Part shown: piece by piece, positions 45,176 to 54,407 of the stretch
How positions within the stretch are numbered: position 1 is the first letter of the stretch
How the letters are laid out: each line of letters opens with the position of its first letter
NCBI GenBank assembly: GCA_963667145.1
Contig: OY762943.1
Coordinates: 310,001-374,000 of the forward strand
Source of the DNA: G963667145 sp963667145
GTDB lineage: Bacteria > Cloacimonadota > Cloacimonadia > G963667145
Reading direction: 5' to 3'
DNA length: 64,000 bases
Notes under the pieces: model-generated
Seen by the model: the letters and a program-made list of their open reading frames with translations, nothing else
Told to the model about the DNA's origin: nothing
The model's database searches: none
Program-made: the position numbers and the translations under genes

Positions 45176-47809
45176 CTATCCTTTTAAACTACCCAATATA
45201 ATCTTCTTTAACTTAGTCAGCCCAACACCATTAGAACCCTTGATGAGAACAACATCTCCTTGTGAAAACTTAGGCAAATTTTCGCAAAATTTGTCAACAT
45301 TCTCATAGTAACAAGTCGGATTGTAGTGCTTAGCTAACTTTCCTACGCCAAAAGTCGTATAATCGGAGACCAATTTGCCAATTTCCGCATGAAAATCAAC
45401 TTCCTCGTCCCCCAATTCCAACATATCTCCCAAAATTGCAATATGATTATTATTTTTCTTGTAATTCTTCCAAAATTTTATCGCTTCTTTCATGGATAGA
45501 GGGTTGGCATTATAGCAATCAAAAATATAGTCAACGTCACTTATAGTTTTTATTTCCAATCTGTTATCCAGTTCAAGAGAATGGAACAATCCCTCCGAAA
45601 TAACCGAATTTTCTATTCCTAAAATCATCCCAACTTTTGCTGTAATGGCTGCCGCATTTGCTCTAAAAATCGGCTGATTTCCCAACTCAAAAACTTGCTT
45701 ATCCAATTTTATAGAAATATCCTCACCCGATTGGATTGTTTCAAAATCCAAACTATCATCAAAAAAATCTTTCGCTATCGTTACTTTTGTTTCGCTATAA
45801 TCGAACAGTTTTTTCTTCTCCTGATATACACCTTGAATTGTCTTGAAAGTAGCCAAATGACAAGCACTTATGTTGGTGATTATTCCTATGTTCGGACGAA
45901 CAACTGTGGCTAATCTTTCTATCTCTCCAGGATGGTCAGTTCCCATTTCAATTAGCAAATAGTTGTGAGAGGGAGTCAGCTCAAAAATCGTTTTGGGAAC
46001 CCCAATTTGATTATTTTCGTTGGCAAAAGTCTTCAAAACCTTTCCACGTTGACTCAGTACATTGCTCAACATTTCTTTGGTTGTTGTTTTACCAACACTT
46101 CCTGTGATACCAATTTTCACTGGGTTAAAATGCGACAAATACGCTTTTGCCAAGGTTTGATAGGCTTCTACAGTGTCTTCAACCATCATCACCCTGTCAT
46201 CTTGGATTTTGCAATCTTTGTTGACGATGGCACAGCACCCTTCGATTTTCAACACTTGAGGCACAAATTGATTTGAATCGAAATTTTTGCCTGGCAAAGC
46301 TATGAATAAAGAATTAGGCTTTATTTTTCGAGAATCCGTAACTATCCTCTCAAAAACAAAATCCAAAGGAAAACACTCACCAAAAGACGAATTGAGAACC
46401 TTTTCTATCCACATTGGATCAAAAACTTGCTTGAAAGTAGTGTTGAAATCCTCCGATAAATAATCCAAGTCCGAAAATGGCAAAACCTCAAATCCTCGGT
46501 CAAGTTTTGTTTCCGCTCCTCTCCCCAATACTAAGAAGATTTCGTTATCTTTACAGATTGATAAACCGTAAGTTATGGCTATTTTGCGTGACCTGATGAC
46601 AACTATTTTTTCCATTTCATTTTCAGCGACTATTTCGGAAAGAATATCAGCAACATTCTCACTTCGGGAATTGTCCTCGCATATGATGACTAAATCCGAG
46701 TTTTCAACAGCAATCTTGCCCATTTTGCTTCGCTTGTCTCGGTCTCTATCTCCACCACAGCCGAACAAAGTAATCACTCTTTTTCTTCCCAAACTTTTTG
46801 CGAACTGTAGTACCTTCAGCATAGAATCTGGGCTGTGAGCATAGTCAACCAGCACATTGCTTCGAACGAGATTGTACCTACCTTCCAAGGGCTTTACTTC
46901 GTGCAAAACATCAGTGAAAACTTTGCCCAAGACGACATTCAGCAACGACAAAATAAAAGCAGAATTGAAAAGATTTATTTCTCCCAATAGTGAAGTAACA
47001 CACTCTAAATCGTTCAACTGAAATTTTGAACCCTGCAAGCTACTCTCTGTGCATTTATAGTAATAATCAGCTTCTTTATCTACGAACGAAATTCTCAAAA
47101 TTTTGTCCGCATCAAGCAATTTACCGTAGCTATCGTCCCAGTTTATCAGAGCAACACTCCCACAAGCAATCGCATTGTTGAGAAAATTAAGCTTTGTTTG
47201 GGCATAATTCTCAAAAGTTTTGTGGAAATCTAAGTGGTCTTGAGACAGATTTGTGAAACAAACAATGTCGAACTTAATTCCCGCAACTCTTTGGAGAGCA
47301 ATGGCATGTGAAGATACTTCCATCAAAACAAACTCGATGTTTGTCTCCGCCATCTTGGATAAAATACGCCTCAATTCTATTATATCGGGAGTAGTTCGTT
47401 CATTTGTATATTCTTCTGTTCCAATTAGATATTTGCCAGTTCCTATCACTCCTGCTTTATATCCTAACTTAGTTAAAACTCTGTGAGTTAGGAAAGAGCA
47501 ACTCGATTTCCCGTTTGTCCCAGTTATTCCGATAATTTTCAACTTGTCAGACGGATTATTGTAAAACTTATCAGACAAATATGCACAAGCCAATCTGCTG
47601 TCTTCACATATAATTACAGAAACTTTTGTCTCTATTTCCTCTTGTGATATTATTAAAGTTGCACCATTATTGATAGCATCATCAACAAAATTACGTCCAT
47701 CTTGCGAAAATCCCTTGATGCAGACAAAAATGTAGTTCTTTTTTACCAGTCGCGAATCGGAAGCAATTCCTGAGTACTTCGAAACATCAACATCTTTTAT
47801 CGTTTTCAT
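45176..47809 (-). CDS. MurE-MurF fusion ligase
   Basis: A single 877-residue protein carries two consecutive Mur ligases. Residues 1 to about 470 are MurE: the DSRLV start, P-loop GITGTNGKS near 93-101, SSHAIALQRV, NLSQDHLDFH, GRYN, and EDNSRSE near 376, whose Arg fits diaminopimelate as third residue. Residues about 475-877 are MurF: TDSRKIKPN near 489, P-loop ITGSVGKTTTKE near 566, EMGTDHPGEI, NISACHL, and DCYNANP with ILGDMLELG near the end. So one chain should add DAP and then D-Ala-D-Ala. The MurF P-loop lies at about 46078-46120 and both halves look intact. It overlaps ftsI by four bases. Confidence 0.95.
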   Translation of the reverse strand: MKTIKDVDVSKYSGIASDSRLVKKNYIFVCIKGFSQDGRNFVDDAINNGATLIISQEEIETKVSVIICEDSRLACAYLSDKFYNNPSDKLKIIGITGTNGKSSCSFLTHRVLTKLGYKAGVIGTGKYLIGTEEYTNERTTPDIIELRRILSKMAETNIEFVLMEVSSHAIALQRVAGIKFDIVCFTNLSQDHLDFHKTFENYAQTKLNFLNNAIACGSVALINWDDSYGKLLDADKILRISFVDKEADYYYKCTESSLQGSKFQLNDLECVTSLLGEINLFNSAFILSLLNVVLGKVFTDVLHEVKPLEGRYNLVRSNVLVDYAHSPDSMLKVLQFAKSLGRKRVITLFGCGGDRDRDKRSKMGKIAVENSDLVIICEDNSRSENVADILSEIVAENEMEKIVVIRSRKIAITYGLSICKDNEIFLVLGRGAETKLDRGFEVLPFSDLDYLSEDFNTTFKQVFDPMWIEKVLNSSFGECFPLDFVFERIVTDSRKIKPNSLFIALPGKNFDSNQFVPQVLKIEGCCAIVNKDCKIQDDRVMMVEDTVEAYQTLAKAYLSHFNPVKIGITGSVGKTTTKEMLSNVLSQRGKVLKTFANENNQIGVPKTIFELTPSHNYLLIEMGTDHPGEIERLATVVRPNIGIITNISACHLATFKTIQGVYQEKKKLFDYSETKVTIAKDFFDDSLDFETIQSGEDISIKLDKQVFELGNQPIFRANAAAITAKVGMILGIENSVISEGLFHSLELDNRLEIKTISDVDYIFDCYNANPLSMKEAIKFWKNYKKNNNHIAILGDMLELGDEEVDFHAEIGKLVSDYTTFGVGKLAKHYNPTCYYENVDKFCENLPKFSQGDVVLIKGSNGVGLTKLKKIILGSLKG

Positions 47810-49890
47810 TCAGCCCTCAAATCGAAAATAAATCCAAAATCGTCCTGTGCTTTGATAACTCCAGAACCTGTAACCTCAATGTTGATGTTTTTCTCTTTCG
47901 CCAAACTAAAAGCCTCTCGCATCGTCAATCCCACAAAATCCAACGACTCTTTCGCCTCTACTTTTTCTTCGCTTCCCATGATTATGGTTATTGGAATTCC
48001 TGTGGCGAATTTTAGATGCGGTTTAGGAAACTGATCAATCACAATGGTGTCGTTAGCTTTCTTTTGCAAAATCTTCCCGAAAATTCCTTTCTCCTTCAAG
48101 ATGAAGTTGACCTTAGCCTTATTAAGCCCAACAAAGTTCGGCATCTCAATTATTTTTTCTTTGCCCACAACGTCGATGTCGGGATCAACCATCATTTTGG
48201 TCACGATTTGTCGAAAAGTTGGAACAGCGGACTGAGCAGCGTAGCGATATTTTCCCTTAGCACCTTCATACACGATAAGTATCAAATACTTAGGATTTTC
48301 AATAGGGAAAAATCCACAAAACGACGACGAATGCACTAAATCACCTTTCTTGCTTCGTCCCAACTCCTCAGCAGTTCCAGTCTTCCCCGCGATGTGCATA
48401 TTTTTGATGTTCGTCTGAACTGCCGTGCCACCTTCCACAACTTTGCTCATCATATCTTTGATAGTGTTTACATTTTTACTGTTGGAAATTTTCGATAAAA
48501 TTTTTTTACTTTTGACTATAGATTTTCCGTTGGGCAATTCTATTCTTTTCACAATGTACGGTCGAAGAAGGTAGCCTCCATTGGCAATGCTGGCATAAGC
48601 ACTCGCCAACTGCACTGGAGTGAGGGCAATCTCATGCCCAATAGACAAAGATGTGAGCGTGTATCCGCTCCACTGAGAAGGGTCACGCAAAATTCCTGGT
48701 TCTTCTCCGTACATATCTGTCAAAAGATAAGACCCAAATCCTAAATTTTTCAATCTGTTATAGAGAGACTCACCACCTATTTTCTCCACAATTTTCATCA
48801 CGCCCACATTAGACGAATATTGCAAAATTTGTTCCAAATTCAGAGTATCACTTTTTCTACTGTTGGATGCGTGGTCTTTGATAGTCCTATCTTCGCCTTT
48901 CACCTTGTACGGCGAACAATCTATTTTGGAATCCAAATCGAACAATTCGTTGTCCAAAGCCAATTGCAAAATAAAAGGTTTAATAGTGGAACCAGGCTCA
49001 AACAGATAAGAAATTGAATAATTTCGGAACGGCAAAATTACGTTGCCCTTTTTGTTGTCGTAGCCACAACTAGCCAAAATCTCTCCAGTATTGGGATTCA
49101 TCACTATCCCCATAGCAGACTTGGCTTTGTACTTCTTTATTCCGCTTCGCAAAGTGGAAGTCAATATTTTCTGAATTTCTCCATCAATAGTCAGGACAAT
49201 ATTCGCTCCGTCTTTAGCTTCGTTCTCATAGTTTTCCCTGATGTACGGAGTTCCATTCACATAAAATTTCCTCCAACCGTCTTCCCCTTGCAAATTAGTT
49301 TCAAAAAACTTTTCCAATCCGCTAAGACCAACTAAATTTTCCCGAATAACTCTGCTATCTGTGACTTTTTTGCTAATGCTTTTGGCTTCCCCGATTATCG
49401 GTTCTAAGTCCAATTGCGAAAGATAATTACGCTTTGAGCCATTGTAAGAAATTAGTGGCAATGGCAGGTTAGATTTTTCAAACTCATCTATAATCCGCTT
49501 CACATCGGTTGCTGGCACCATATTTTTGATGTAAACCGACTCAAATCCTGAAGACTTAGTAAGCAGAGGATGAGTTCTCATTTTGAGATTGCTGTCCAAA
49601 ATACTTGCAACCGAAGAATAAATAGACGACAAACTGTCGCCCGTCTTACGTGAATGAATGCTCAAGAGATTTTTGTCTATGTCTATTTGATAAAAATCGT
49701 CCGAACTAACCAAAGTGCGTCCAGAACGATCCAAAAAGTCGCCTCGCTTGGCGACCAAAATTTTTTTATGTGGGATATGTCGAGATCGCCATACCTTTGC
49801 CAAATCAAAAGGGTCAAACACCTGTATTATCAGCAGATATACAAGCGTGAATATCAAAACTATGAGGTTAGCGACCTTAATGAACTTCAT
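47806..49890 (-). CDS. ftsI: FtsI-type penicillin-binding protein with PASTA domain
   Basis: Class B transpeptidase for septal peptidoglycan. One N-terminal transmembrane segment (residues about 5-22) precedes a dimerisation part and the transpeptidase domain. The active Ser is in EPGSTIKPF near residue 300, SSNVGV near 350 and GKTGTAEE near 503. The C-terminal ~110 residues carry a PASTA domain (MPNFVGLNKAKV near residue 588) and a second partial one (LDFVGLTMREAF). This C-terminal PASTA pair is reported in many bacterial groups. Length is 694 residues; it overlaps the ftsL-like gene by four bases. Confidence 0.95.
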   Translation of the reverse strand: MKFIKVANLIVLIFTLVYLLIIQVFDPFDLAKVWRSRHIPHKKILVAKRGDFLDRSGRTLVSSDDFYQIDIDKNLLSIHSRKTGDSLSSIYSSVASILDSNLKMRTHPLLTKSSGFESVYIKNMVPATDVKRIIDEFEKSNLPLPLISYNGSKRNYLSQLDLEPIIGEAKSISKKVTDSRVIRENLVGLSGLEKFFETNLQGEDGWRKFYVNGTPYIRENYENEAKDGANIVLTIDGEIQKILTSTLRSGIKKYKAKSAMGIVMNPNTGEILASCGYDNKKGNVILPFRNYSISYLFEPGSTIKPFILQLALDNELFDLDSKIDCSPYKVKGEDRTIKDHASNSRKSDTLNLEQILQYSSNVGVMKIVEKIGGESLYNRLKNLGFGSYLLTDMYGEEPGILRDPSQWSGYTLTSLSIGHEIALTPVQLASAYASIANGGYLLRPYIVKRIELPNGKSIVKSKKILSKISNSKNVNTIKDMMSKVVEGGTAVQTNIKNMHIAGKTGTAEELGRSKKGDLVHSSSFCGFFPIENPKYLILIVYEGAKGKYRYAAQSAVPTFRQIVTKMMVDPDIDVVGKEKIIEMPNFVGLNKAKVNFILKEKGIFGKILQKKANDTIVIDQFPKPHLKFATGIPITIIMGSEEKVEAKESLDFVGLTMREAFSLAKEKNINIEVTGSGVIKAQDDFGFIFDLRAE

Positions 49891-50192
49891 ATTTTGTCGG
49901 TAAATACAAATACCAAATTAACTTCCTCTTTTTCTACTTTTGCATAAAAAATTTCTTTGGGGGTAATCATGCTCAAGCTTCCGTCAGCCAATATTTTTTC
50001 CTTAACTTCTTGTGTCAACTGATTAACCCTGCTTTCAATTGCCTTGTTTTCTGCAATTAACAGGCTGTTTGAATTTTCCAACATATTAATTTTTTTTGTA
50101 TTCTCGCGTAAAACTTGCTTGTTTAAACCTCCAACAACCACAAAAAACAGCAACAATACTGAAAAAGCGACCATCAATTTTTTCATTTTCAT
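49887..50192 (-). CDS. ftsL: FtsL-like division protein
   Basis: This small (101 residues) bitopic protein has an N-terminal transmembrane helix (MVAFSVLLLFFVVVGGL, residues about 8-24). A coiled-coil-like segment follows (NSLLIAENKAIESRVNQL, residues about 43-60). Its sequence has no strong match, but its place between rsmH and ftsI and its topology are those of FtsL. It overlaps both neighbours by four bases. Confidence 0.72.
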   Translation of the reverse strand: MKMKKLMVAFSVLLLFFVVVGGLNKQVLRENTKKINMLENSNSLLIAENKAIESRVNQLTQEVKEKILADGSLSMITPKEIFYAKVEKEEVNLVFVFTDKI

Positions 50193-51085
50193 CTCCTTTC
50201 CGCTACTCTTAGTTTAGCGCTTCTGGACCTGTTATTATTTATTATTTCCGCCTCTGACGGTATAACCGGTTTTTTCGTTAATATATTCAATTTTGCTTGA
50301 TGACCACAAACGCACTCAGGCAATCCTGGAGGACAAACGCATCCTTCGGAATACTGCTTAAATAGATTTTTGACTATTCTGTCCTCTTTGCTGTGATAAG
50401 AGATCACCACTAATCTGCCACCCTTATTCAATGCATCGATAGCTTTAGGAAGAACTTCGGAAATCTGCTCCAGCTCTTTGTTTACATAAATTCTGAAAGC
50501 CTGAAACACCCGAGATAAAGACTTTTTATTGTGTTTGCCAATTATTTCTGCCAACTCGGCTGTAGTCTCCAAAGGTCTTTTGCTAACGATTTGCTCGGCA
50601 TAATATCCAGCTTTCTTCTCCTCACCAAATTCGTAGATTATTCTTTTCAGATCATCTTTGCTAAACGTGTTAATTACTTTTTTTGCGTTCAGTTCGGACG
50701 AAGTGTCCATTCGCATATCAAGTTGCCCGTCGTTGGTGTAGCTAAAGCCTCTTTCCGAAGATAGCACTTGCACTGTCGAAACTCCCAAATCTAATAAAAT
50801 TCCGTCCACTTTGCCAACTTTATGCAACGCCAATTGAGACCTAAACGAAGCAAAATCTGTTTTAACAAGCGTAAATCTCCCTGCAAATTCGGACAACACG
50901 TCTTCACCATAATCTATCGCTCTTTGGTCTCTATCGATGCCATACACATAGCAGTCGGGATTAGCTTCCAAGATTTTTTTGGTATGTCCAGCTTCGCCCA
51001 GTGTAAGGTCAACATATACCCCTTTTGGCTTAATGTTCAAAAATTCAACGCTCTCTTCCAACAACACGGGTATATGTTTATTCAT
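50189..51085 (-). CDS. rsmH: 16S rRNA (cytosine1402-N4)-methyltransferase
   Basis: SAM-dependent enzyme that modifies 16S rRNA in the P site. It starts with HIPVLLEESVEFL and has DLTLGEAGHT and GIDRDQRAI in the SAM-binding region. DGILLDLGVST, RGFSY and DGQLDMRMD follow. The C-terminal CVCPPGLPECVCG and NNRSRSAKLRV parts are typical. Length is 298 residues. Confidence 0.97.
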   Translation of the reverse strand: MNKHIPVLLEESVEFLNIKPKGVYVDLTLGEAGHTKKILEANPDCYVYGIDRDQRAIDYGEDVLSEFAGRFTLVKTDFASFRSQLALHKVGKVDGILLDLGVSTVQVLSSERGFSYTNDGQLDMRMDTSSELNAKKVINTFSKDDLKRIIYEFGEEKKAGYYAEQIVSKRPLETTAELAEIIGKHNKKSLSRVFQAFRIYVNKELEQISEVLPKAIDALNKGGRLVVISYHSKEDRIVKNLFKQYSEGCVCPPGLPECVCGHQAKLNILTKKPVIPSEAEIINNNRSRSAKLRVAERR

Positions 51086-51087
51086 TG

Positions 51088-51522
51088 TTAACCTCTTAAA
51101 TCTTTGGGAGTTAAATTTGAAAAGCGTTTGAGACCCTCTTCTATCTTAGTTTTGTGCTCTTCAGGCGACCAAAGTGAAATGTAGTTACCGTTACCCTTCA
51201 AGATAGCTTTATCTTCGATGCCCGCATATTCCAAGAGTTCTTTACAGATTTTAACGCGACCAGATGCTTCTATTTTTTGCTCTTTTGCATAGTCCGCCAA
51301 ATAGTCGATAATCGCGACTTGTTCGTCCGTTCCCTCTTCCATTCTTGCACAATATTCGTCCCAGTTATCCAATGGATACAAAACGATAGATTTGCCCACA
51401 CCTACTGTTAAAACCACTCTACCAAAAGATTCAGGAGAAAATTTTTCTTTCATCTGAGTGGGTATAACAATTCTGTATTGATTTAAGGTTACTTCTGAAA
51501 CTCCATTAAATCTACCCGACAT
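51088..51522 (-). CDS. mraZ: MraZ, transcriptional regulator of the dcw cluster
   Basis: First gene of the division and wall operon. MraZ is an AbrB-like DNA-binding protein made of two similar halves that represses its own operon. The second half has the typical RVKICKELLEYAGIEDKAILKG pattern (key KICKELLEYAG). The first half has FNGVSEVTLNQYRIVIP, where the usual FRG motif becomes FNG. Length is 144 residues. GGAG precedes the ATG. No repeated MraZ-box was obvious upstream. Confidence 0.94.
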   Translation of the reverse strand: MSGRFNGVSEVTLNQYRIVIPTQMKEKFSPESFGRVVLTVGVGKSIVLYPLDNWDEYCARMEEGTDEQVAIIDYLADYAKEQKIEASGRVKICKELLEYAGIEDKAILKGNGNYISLWSPEEHKTKIEEGLKRFSNLTPKDLRG

Positions 51523-51689
51523 AATTTTCTCCTACAAATGACTTTTTGTGATTTATACTGACTTTTCTATAGTTATAGTGATATTTGTCAAATAGTTTTA
51601 TTTATTTCTTTTGGAAAGGCATAAATAAATTGACAATGAACTGCGAATTTATGAGTATTGCAGGTGAATTCTTTCTGTAAGGAGATAAA
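51523..51689. promoter_or_regulatory. Divergent promoter region between mraZ and the amidohydrolase gene
   Basis: This 167-base gap holds TTGACA on the minus strand (51591-51586) with TAGAAA 16 bases later (51569-51564), a plausible mraZ promoter. It also holds TTGACA on the plus strand (51630-51635), a possible -35 for the amidohydrolase gene, though without a good -10. A strong AAGGAG site precedes the amidohydrolase ATG. Both words occur inside larger TTGACAA sequences shared with other gaps in the window. Confidence 0.35.
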
Positions 51690-53096
51690 ATGAGTAAAAT
51701 TTTAATCAAAAATCCACTGATTGTGGTAACGCAAAATCAAAACAGAGACGAGTTGAAGAATATTTGTATCTTAGTAGAAAATAATATAATTAAGTCTATG
51801 GACTACACGCCCAAAGATGGCGATAATTTTGACAAAATAATCGATGCCAAGGGTAAATTGGTAATGCCTGGCATGGTGAATTGTCATCATCACCTTTTCC
51901 AAACCTTGACACGTAATGTTCCTCGAATGCAAGACAAAGAGCTTTTCCCTTGGCTCACCAATCACTACAAAGTGTGGAAAGGGATTGATAACGAATGCGT
52001 TTATGTTTCCGCAAAAGTCGGATTATTGGAATTGTTGCTGACTGGCTGCACCACTTCTTCCGACCACATGTATCTATTCCCCAATGGCACGGACGGGAAA
52101 CTCATCGACGAAGAGATACGTGCCGCCAGAGAACTGAAAATTCGTTTTCAACCTACACGCGGGTCAATGACGCTCTCCAGTAAGGACGGCGGATTGCCTC
52201 CTGACAATGTAGTGCAAAGCACCGGCGAAATTTTGCAAGACAGCATCAGGCTTCTTGACCTCTACCACGATGCATCCTATGGCTCAATGCTGAGAATTAG
52301 TCTCGCTCCGTGTTCGCCGTTTTCAGTTACTGGAGAACAGATGAAAAACGTTGCCGATTTTGCCAAAGAGCGAAACCTGATGATTCACACTCACCTCGCG
52401 GAAACTAAAGATGAAGAAAACTTCTGTATCGAAAAATTCGGTGCTCGTCCAGCTAAATATTTGGACGATTTGGGATGGATTGCCGAAAATTCTTGGACAG
52501 CTCATTCTATCCACCTTAGCGATGAAGAGATTGCCTTGATGGGCGAAAGAAAAATGGGAATTTCACACTGTCCTTCATCCAATATGCGTCTTGGCTCGGG
52601 AATTGCCAAAATCCGTGAAATGTTGGATGCTGGAGTGAGCGTGGGACTTGGCGTGGATGGCTCTGCTTCCAACGATTCCTCCAATATGCTGGCGGAAGCA
52701 CGACTGGCAATGCTGTTGTCACGACTTCGCGAAGATAAAAAGAATTGGCTGTCTGCACGCGATGTTCTGTGGATGGCAACCAAAGGCGGAGCTTTAGCCT
52801 TGGGACGTGACGATATTGGTAGTTTGGAAGAAGGCAAATGTGCTGACATCGTTATGTACGATATGGATAGAATCGCCTATGCAGGCGGAATGAGTGACCC
52901 TGTCGCTGCCTTAGTTTTTTGCCAAGACACCAACTCCGTTGACACTTCCATCATAAACGGAGAGGTAATTGTTGAGAATGGGAAACACAATTTTGATGTT
53001 AAGCAATTGATAAAACGACAAAACGAACTGGCGGAAAAACTTCTTGAAAAAGCTCATAAAACAACAGGAATAGATTTTACAAAAACAGAAAATTAG
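51690..53096 (+). CDS. Amidohydrolase, 8-oxoguanine deaminase-like
   Basis: This 468-residue cytoplasmic metal-dependent deaminase belongs to the Atz/Trz amidohydrolase group. Metal ligands are seen in NCHHHLFQ near residue 66, in HTHLAETKDE near 234, and in the SIHLS segment. SHCPSSNMRLGSG and the GVDGSASND segment near residue 327 follow. The late segments RDDIGSLEEGKCADIVMYD and DPVAALVFC resemble 8-oxoguanine/isoguanine deaminases. A nearby purine role cannot be tested here. The gene is GC-richer (34 of 60 bases in 52621-52680, 31 of 60 in 52261-52320) and on the opposite strand to the wall genes on both sides. It ends in a terminator. Confidence 0.87.
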   Translation: MSKILIKNPLIVVTQNQNRDELKNICILVENNIIKSMDYTPKDGDNFDKIIDAKGKLVMPGMVNCHHHLFQTLTRNVPRMQDKELFPWLTNHYKVWKGIDNECVYVSAKVGLLELLLTGCTTSSDHMYLFPNGTDGKLIDEEIRAARELKIRFQPTRGSMTLSSKDGGLPPDNVVQSTGEILQDSIRLLDLYHDASYGSMLRISLAPCSPFSVTGEQMKNVADFAKERNLMIHTHLAETKDEENFCIEKFGARPAKYLDDLGWIAENSWTAHSIHLSDEEIALMGERKMGISHCPSSNMRLGSGIAKIREMLDAGVSVGLGVDGSASNDSSNMLAEARLAMLLSRLREDKKNWLSARDVLWMATKGGALALGRDDIGSLEEGKCADIVMYDMDRIAYAGGMSDPVAALVFCQDTNSVDTSIINGEVIVENGKHNFDVKQLIKRQNELAEKLLEKAHKTTGIDFTKTEN

Positions 53097-53114
53097 CCTA
53101 AATTCAACCAATAT

Positions 53115-53139
53115 AAAGGTCACAATTTGTGACCTTTTT
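53115..53139 (+). terminator. Rho-independent terminator after the amidohydrolase gene
   Basis: AAAGGTCAC (53115-53123) pairs perfectly with GTGACCTTT (53129-53137) around a five-base loop, with T residues following to 53139. It lies 18 bases after the stop, between this gene and the convergent end of murA. It could also help stop murA-side transcription, but the minus-strand tail is weak. Confidence 0.85.
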
Positions 53140-53141
53140 GT

Positions 53142-54407
53142 TTATGAGGTAACTTCTTGCACAGCTTCTATATCTGCACCCAATTTTCGCAACTTCTCTT
53201 CTATTTTTTCGTATCCCCTTCTGATGTGGTAGATACGCATAATTTCCGTGGTGTTTTCACTGGCAAGTCCAGCTAACACCAAGGCAGCACTGGCTCGCAA
53301 ATCTGTTGCCATAACTTTGGCACCGCTATAGCTGTCAACACCTTCCACAATGGCTATATTTTTATCAATCTGAATGTCAGCACCCAAGCGACTAAGCTCA
53401 GCAACGTGCATAAAGCGATCTGGGAAAACAACATCCTCGATGATGCAACTTCCTTCGGAAAGTCCCATGTATGCCATAAATTGAGCCTGCAAATCGGTGG
53501 GAAATCCTGGGTATTCAGAAGTTATGACTTTCTTCGCTGACAATATTTTTTCAGGCGGATAAACAGTGATGCTCCTTTTATCAATTGTGAACTTGCATCC
53601 TGTTTCTTCCATTTTTTGTAGAAGAGCTTTTAAATGCTCGGGGACGCAATTTTCCACAATGATTTCACTTTTTGTAATAGCTCCAGCCAAAAGAAACGTC
53701 CCTGCCTCTATCCTATCAGGAATAACCTCGTAATCACAAGCATGCAAAGAAGAAACGCCTTGCACTTTCAGTGTTGAACTGCCTACTCCAGAAATATCTG
53801 CTCCCATTTTTATCAAGAAATTACACAAGTCTATAATTTCAGGCTCTTTGGCAGCGTTCTCAATAATCGTCTCACCCTGTGCCAAACAACAAGCCATAAG
53901 CATATTGGCAGTAGCACCCACGGAAATTTTTTCAAAATAGAACTGACAACCCATTAGATTTTCAACGGAAGCCGAAATATTTCCGTGATTTATCTGAATT
54001 TCTGCACCAAGGGCTTCCATAGCTTTCAAATGCAAATCCACAGGTCGAGCACCTATGGCACAACCACCTGGAAACGAAACAACAGCTTTTCCCATCAAAG
54101 CGAGTTGTGGAGCAAGGACGTAGATAGACGCCCTCATCTTGCGAACTATGTCGTACGGTGCTTCTTGAAAAAAAACATTTTTCGTATCTAACTTCATAGT
54201 AGAGCCAACATGCTCTACCTTTACGCCCATAGTTTCCAAAAGATGAGACATAAATTTAATGTCCTGAAGCTGAGGAATATTCTCCAAAACGAACTCTCCA
54301 CGAGCAAGCATAGCCGCTGCCATAATGGGCAAAACCGCATTTTTAGCTCCCCCGATTTTCACCGAGCCAGAGAGCTTCTTATTTCCTCTAATTACAAATT
54401 TTTCCAT
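53142..54407 (-). CDS. murA: UDP-N-acetylglucosamine 1-carboxyvinyltransferase
   Basis: First committed step of peptidoglycan synthesis, moving enolpyruvate from PEP to UDP-GlcNAc. IRGNKKLSGSVKIGGAKNA (key KIGGAKNA) opens the protein. The catalytic loop FPGGCAIGARP near residue 117 keeps the Cys that fosfomycin targets. Later parts are TANMLMAC, EYPGFPTDLQ and VFPDRFMH. Length is 421 residues. It overlaps trmL by 16 bases, and it is split from the mraZ cluster by the amidohydrolase gene. Confidence 0.97.
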   Translation of the reverse strand: MEKFVIRGNKKLSGSVKIGGAKNAVLPIMAAAMLARGEFVLENIPQLQDIKFMSHLLETMGVKVEHVGSTMKLDTKNVFFQEAPYDIVRKMRASIYVLAPQLALMGKAVVSFPGGCAIGARPVDLHLKAMEALGAEIQINHGNISASVENLMGCQFYFEKISVGATANMLMACCLAQGETIIENAAKEPEIIDLCNFLIKMGADISGVGSSTLKVQGVSSLHACDYEVIPDRIEAGTFLLAGAITKSEIIVENCVPEHLKALLQKMEETGCKFTIDKRSITVYPPEKILSAKKVITSEYPGFPTDLQAQFMAYMGLSEGSCIIEDVVFPDRFMHVAELSRLGADIQIDKNIAIVEGVDSYSGAKVMATDLRASAALVLAGLASENTTEIMRIYHIRRGYEKIEEKLRKLGADIEAVQEVTS

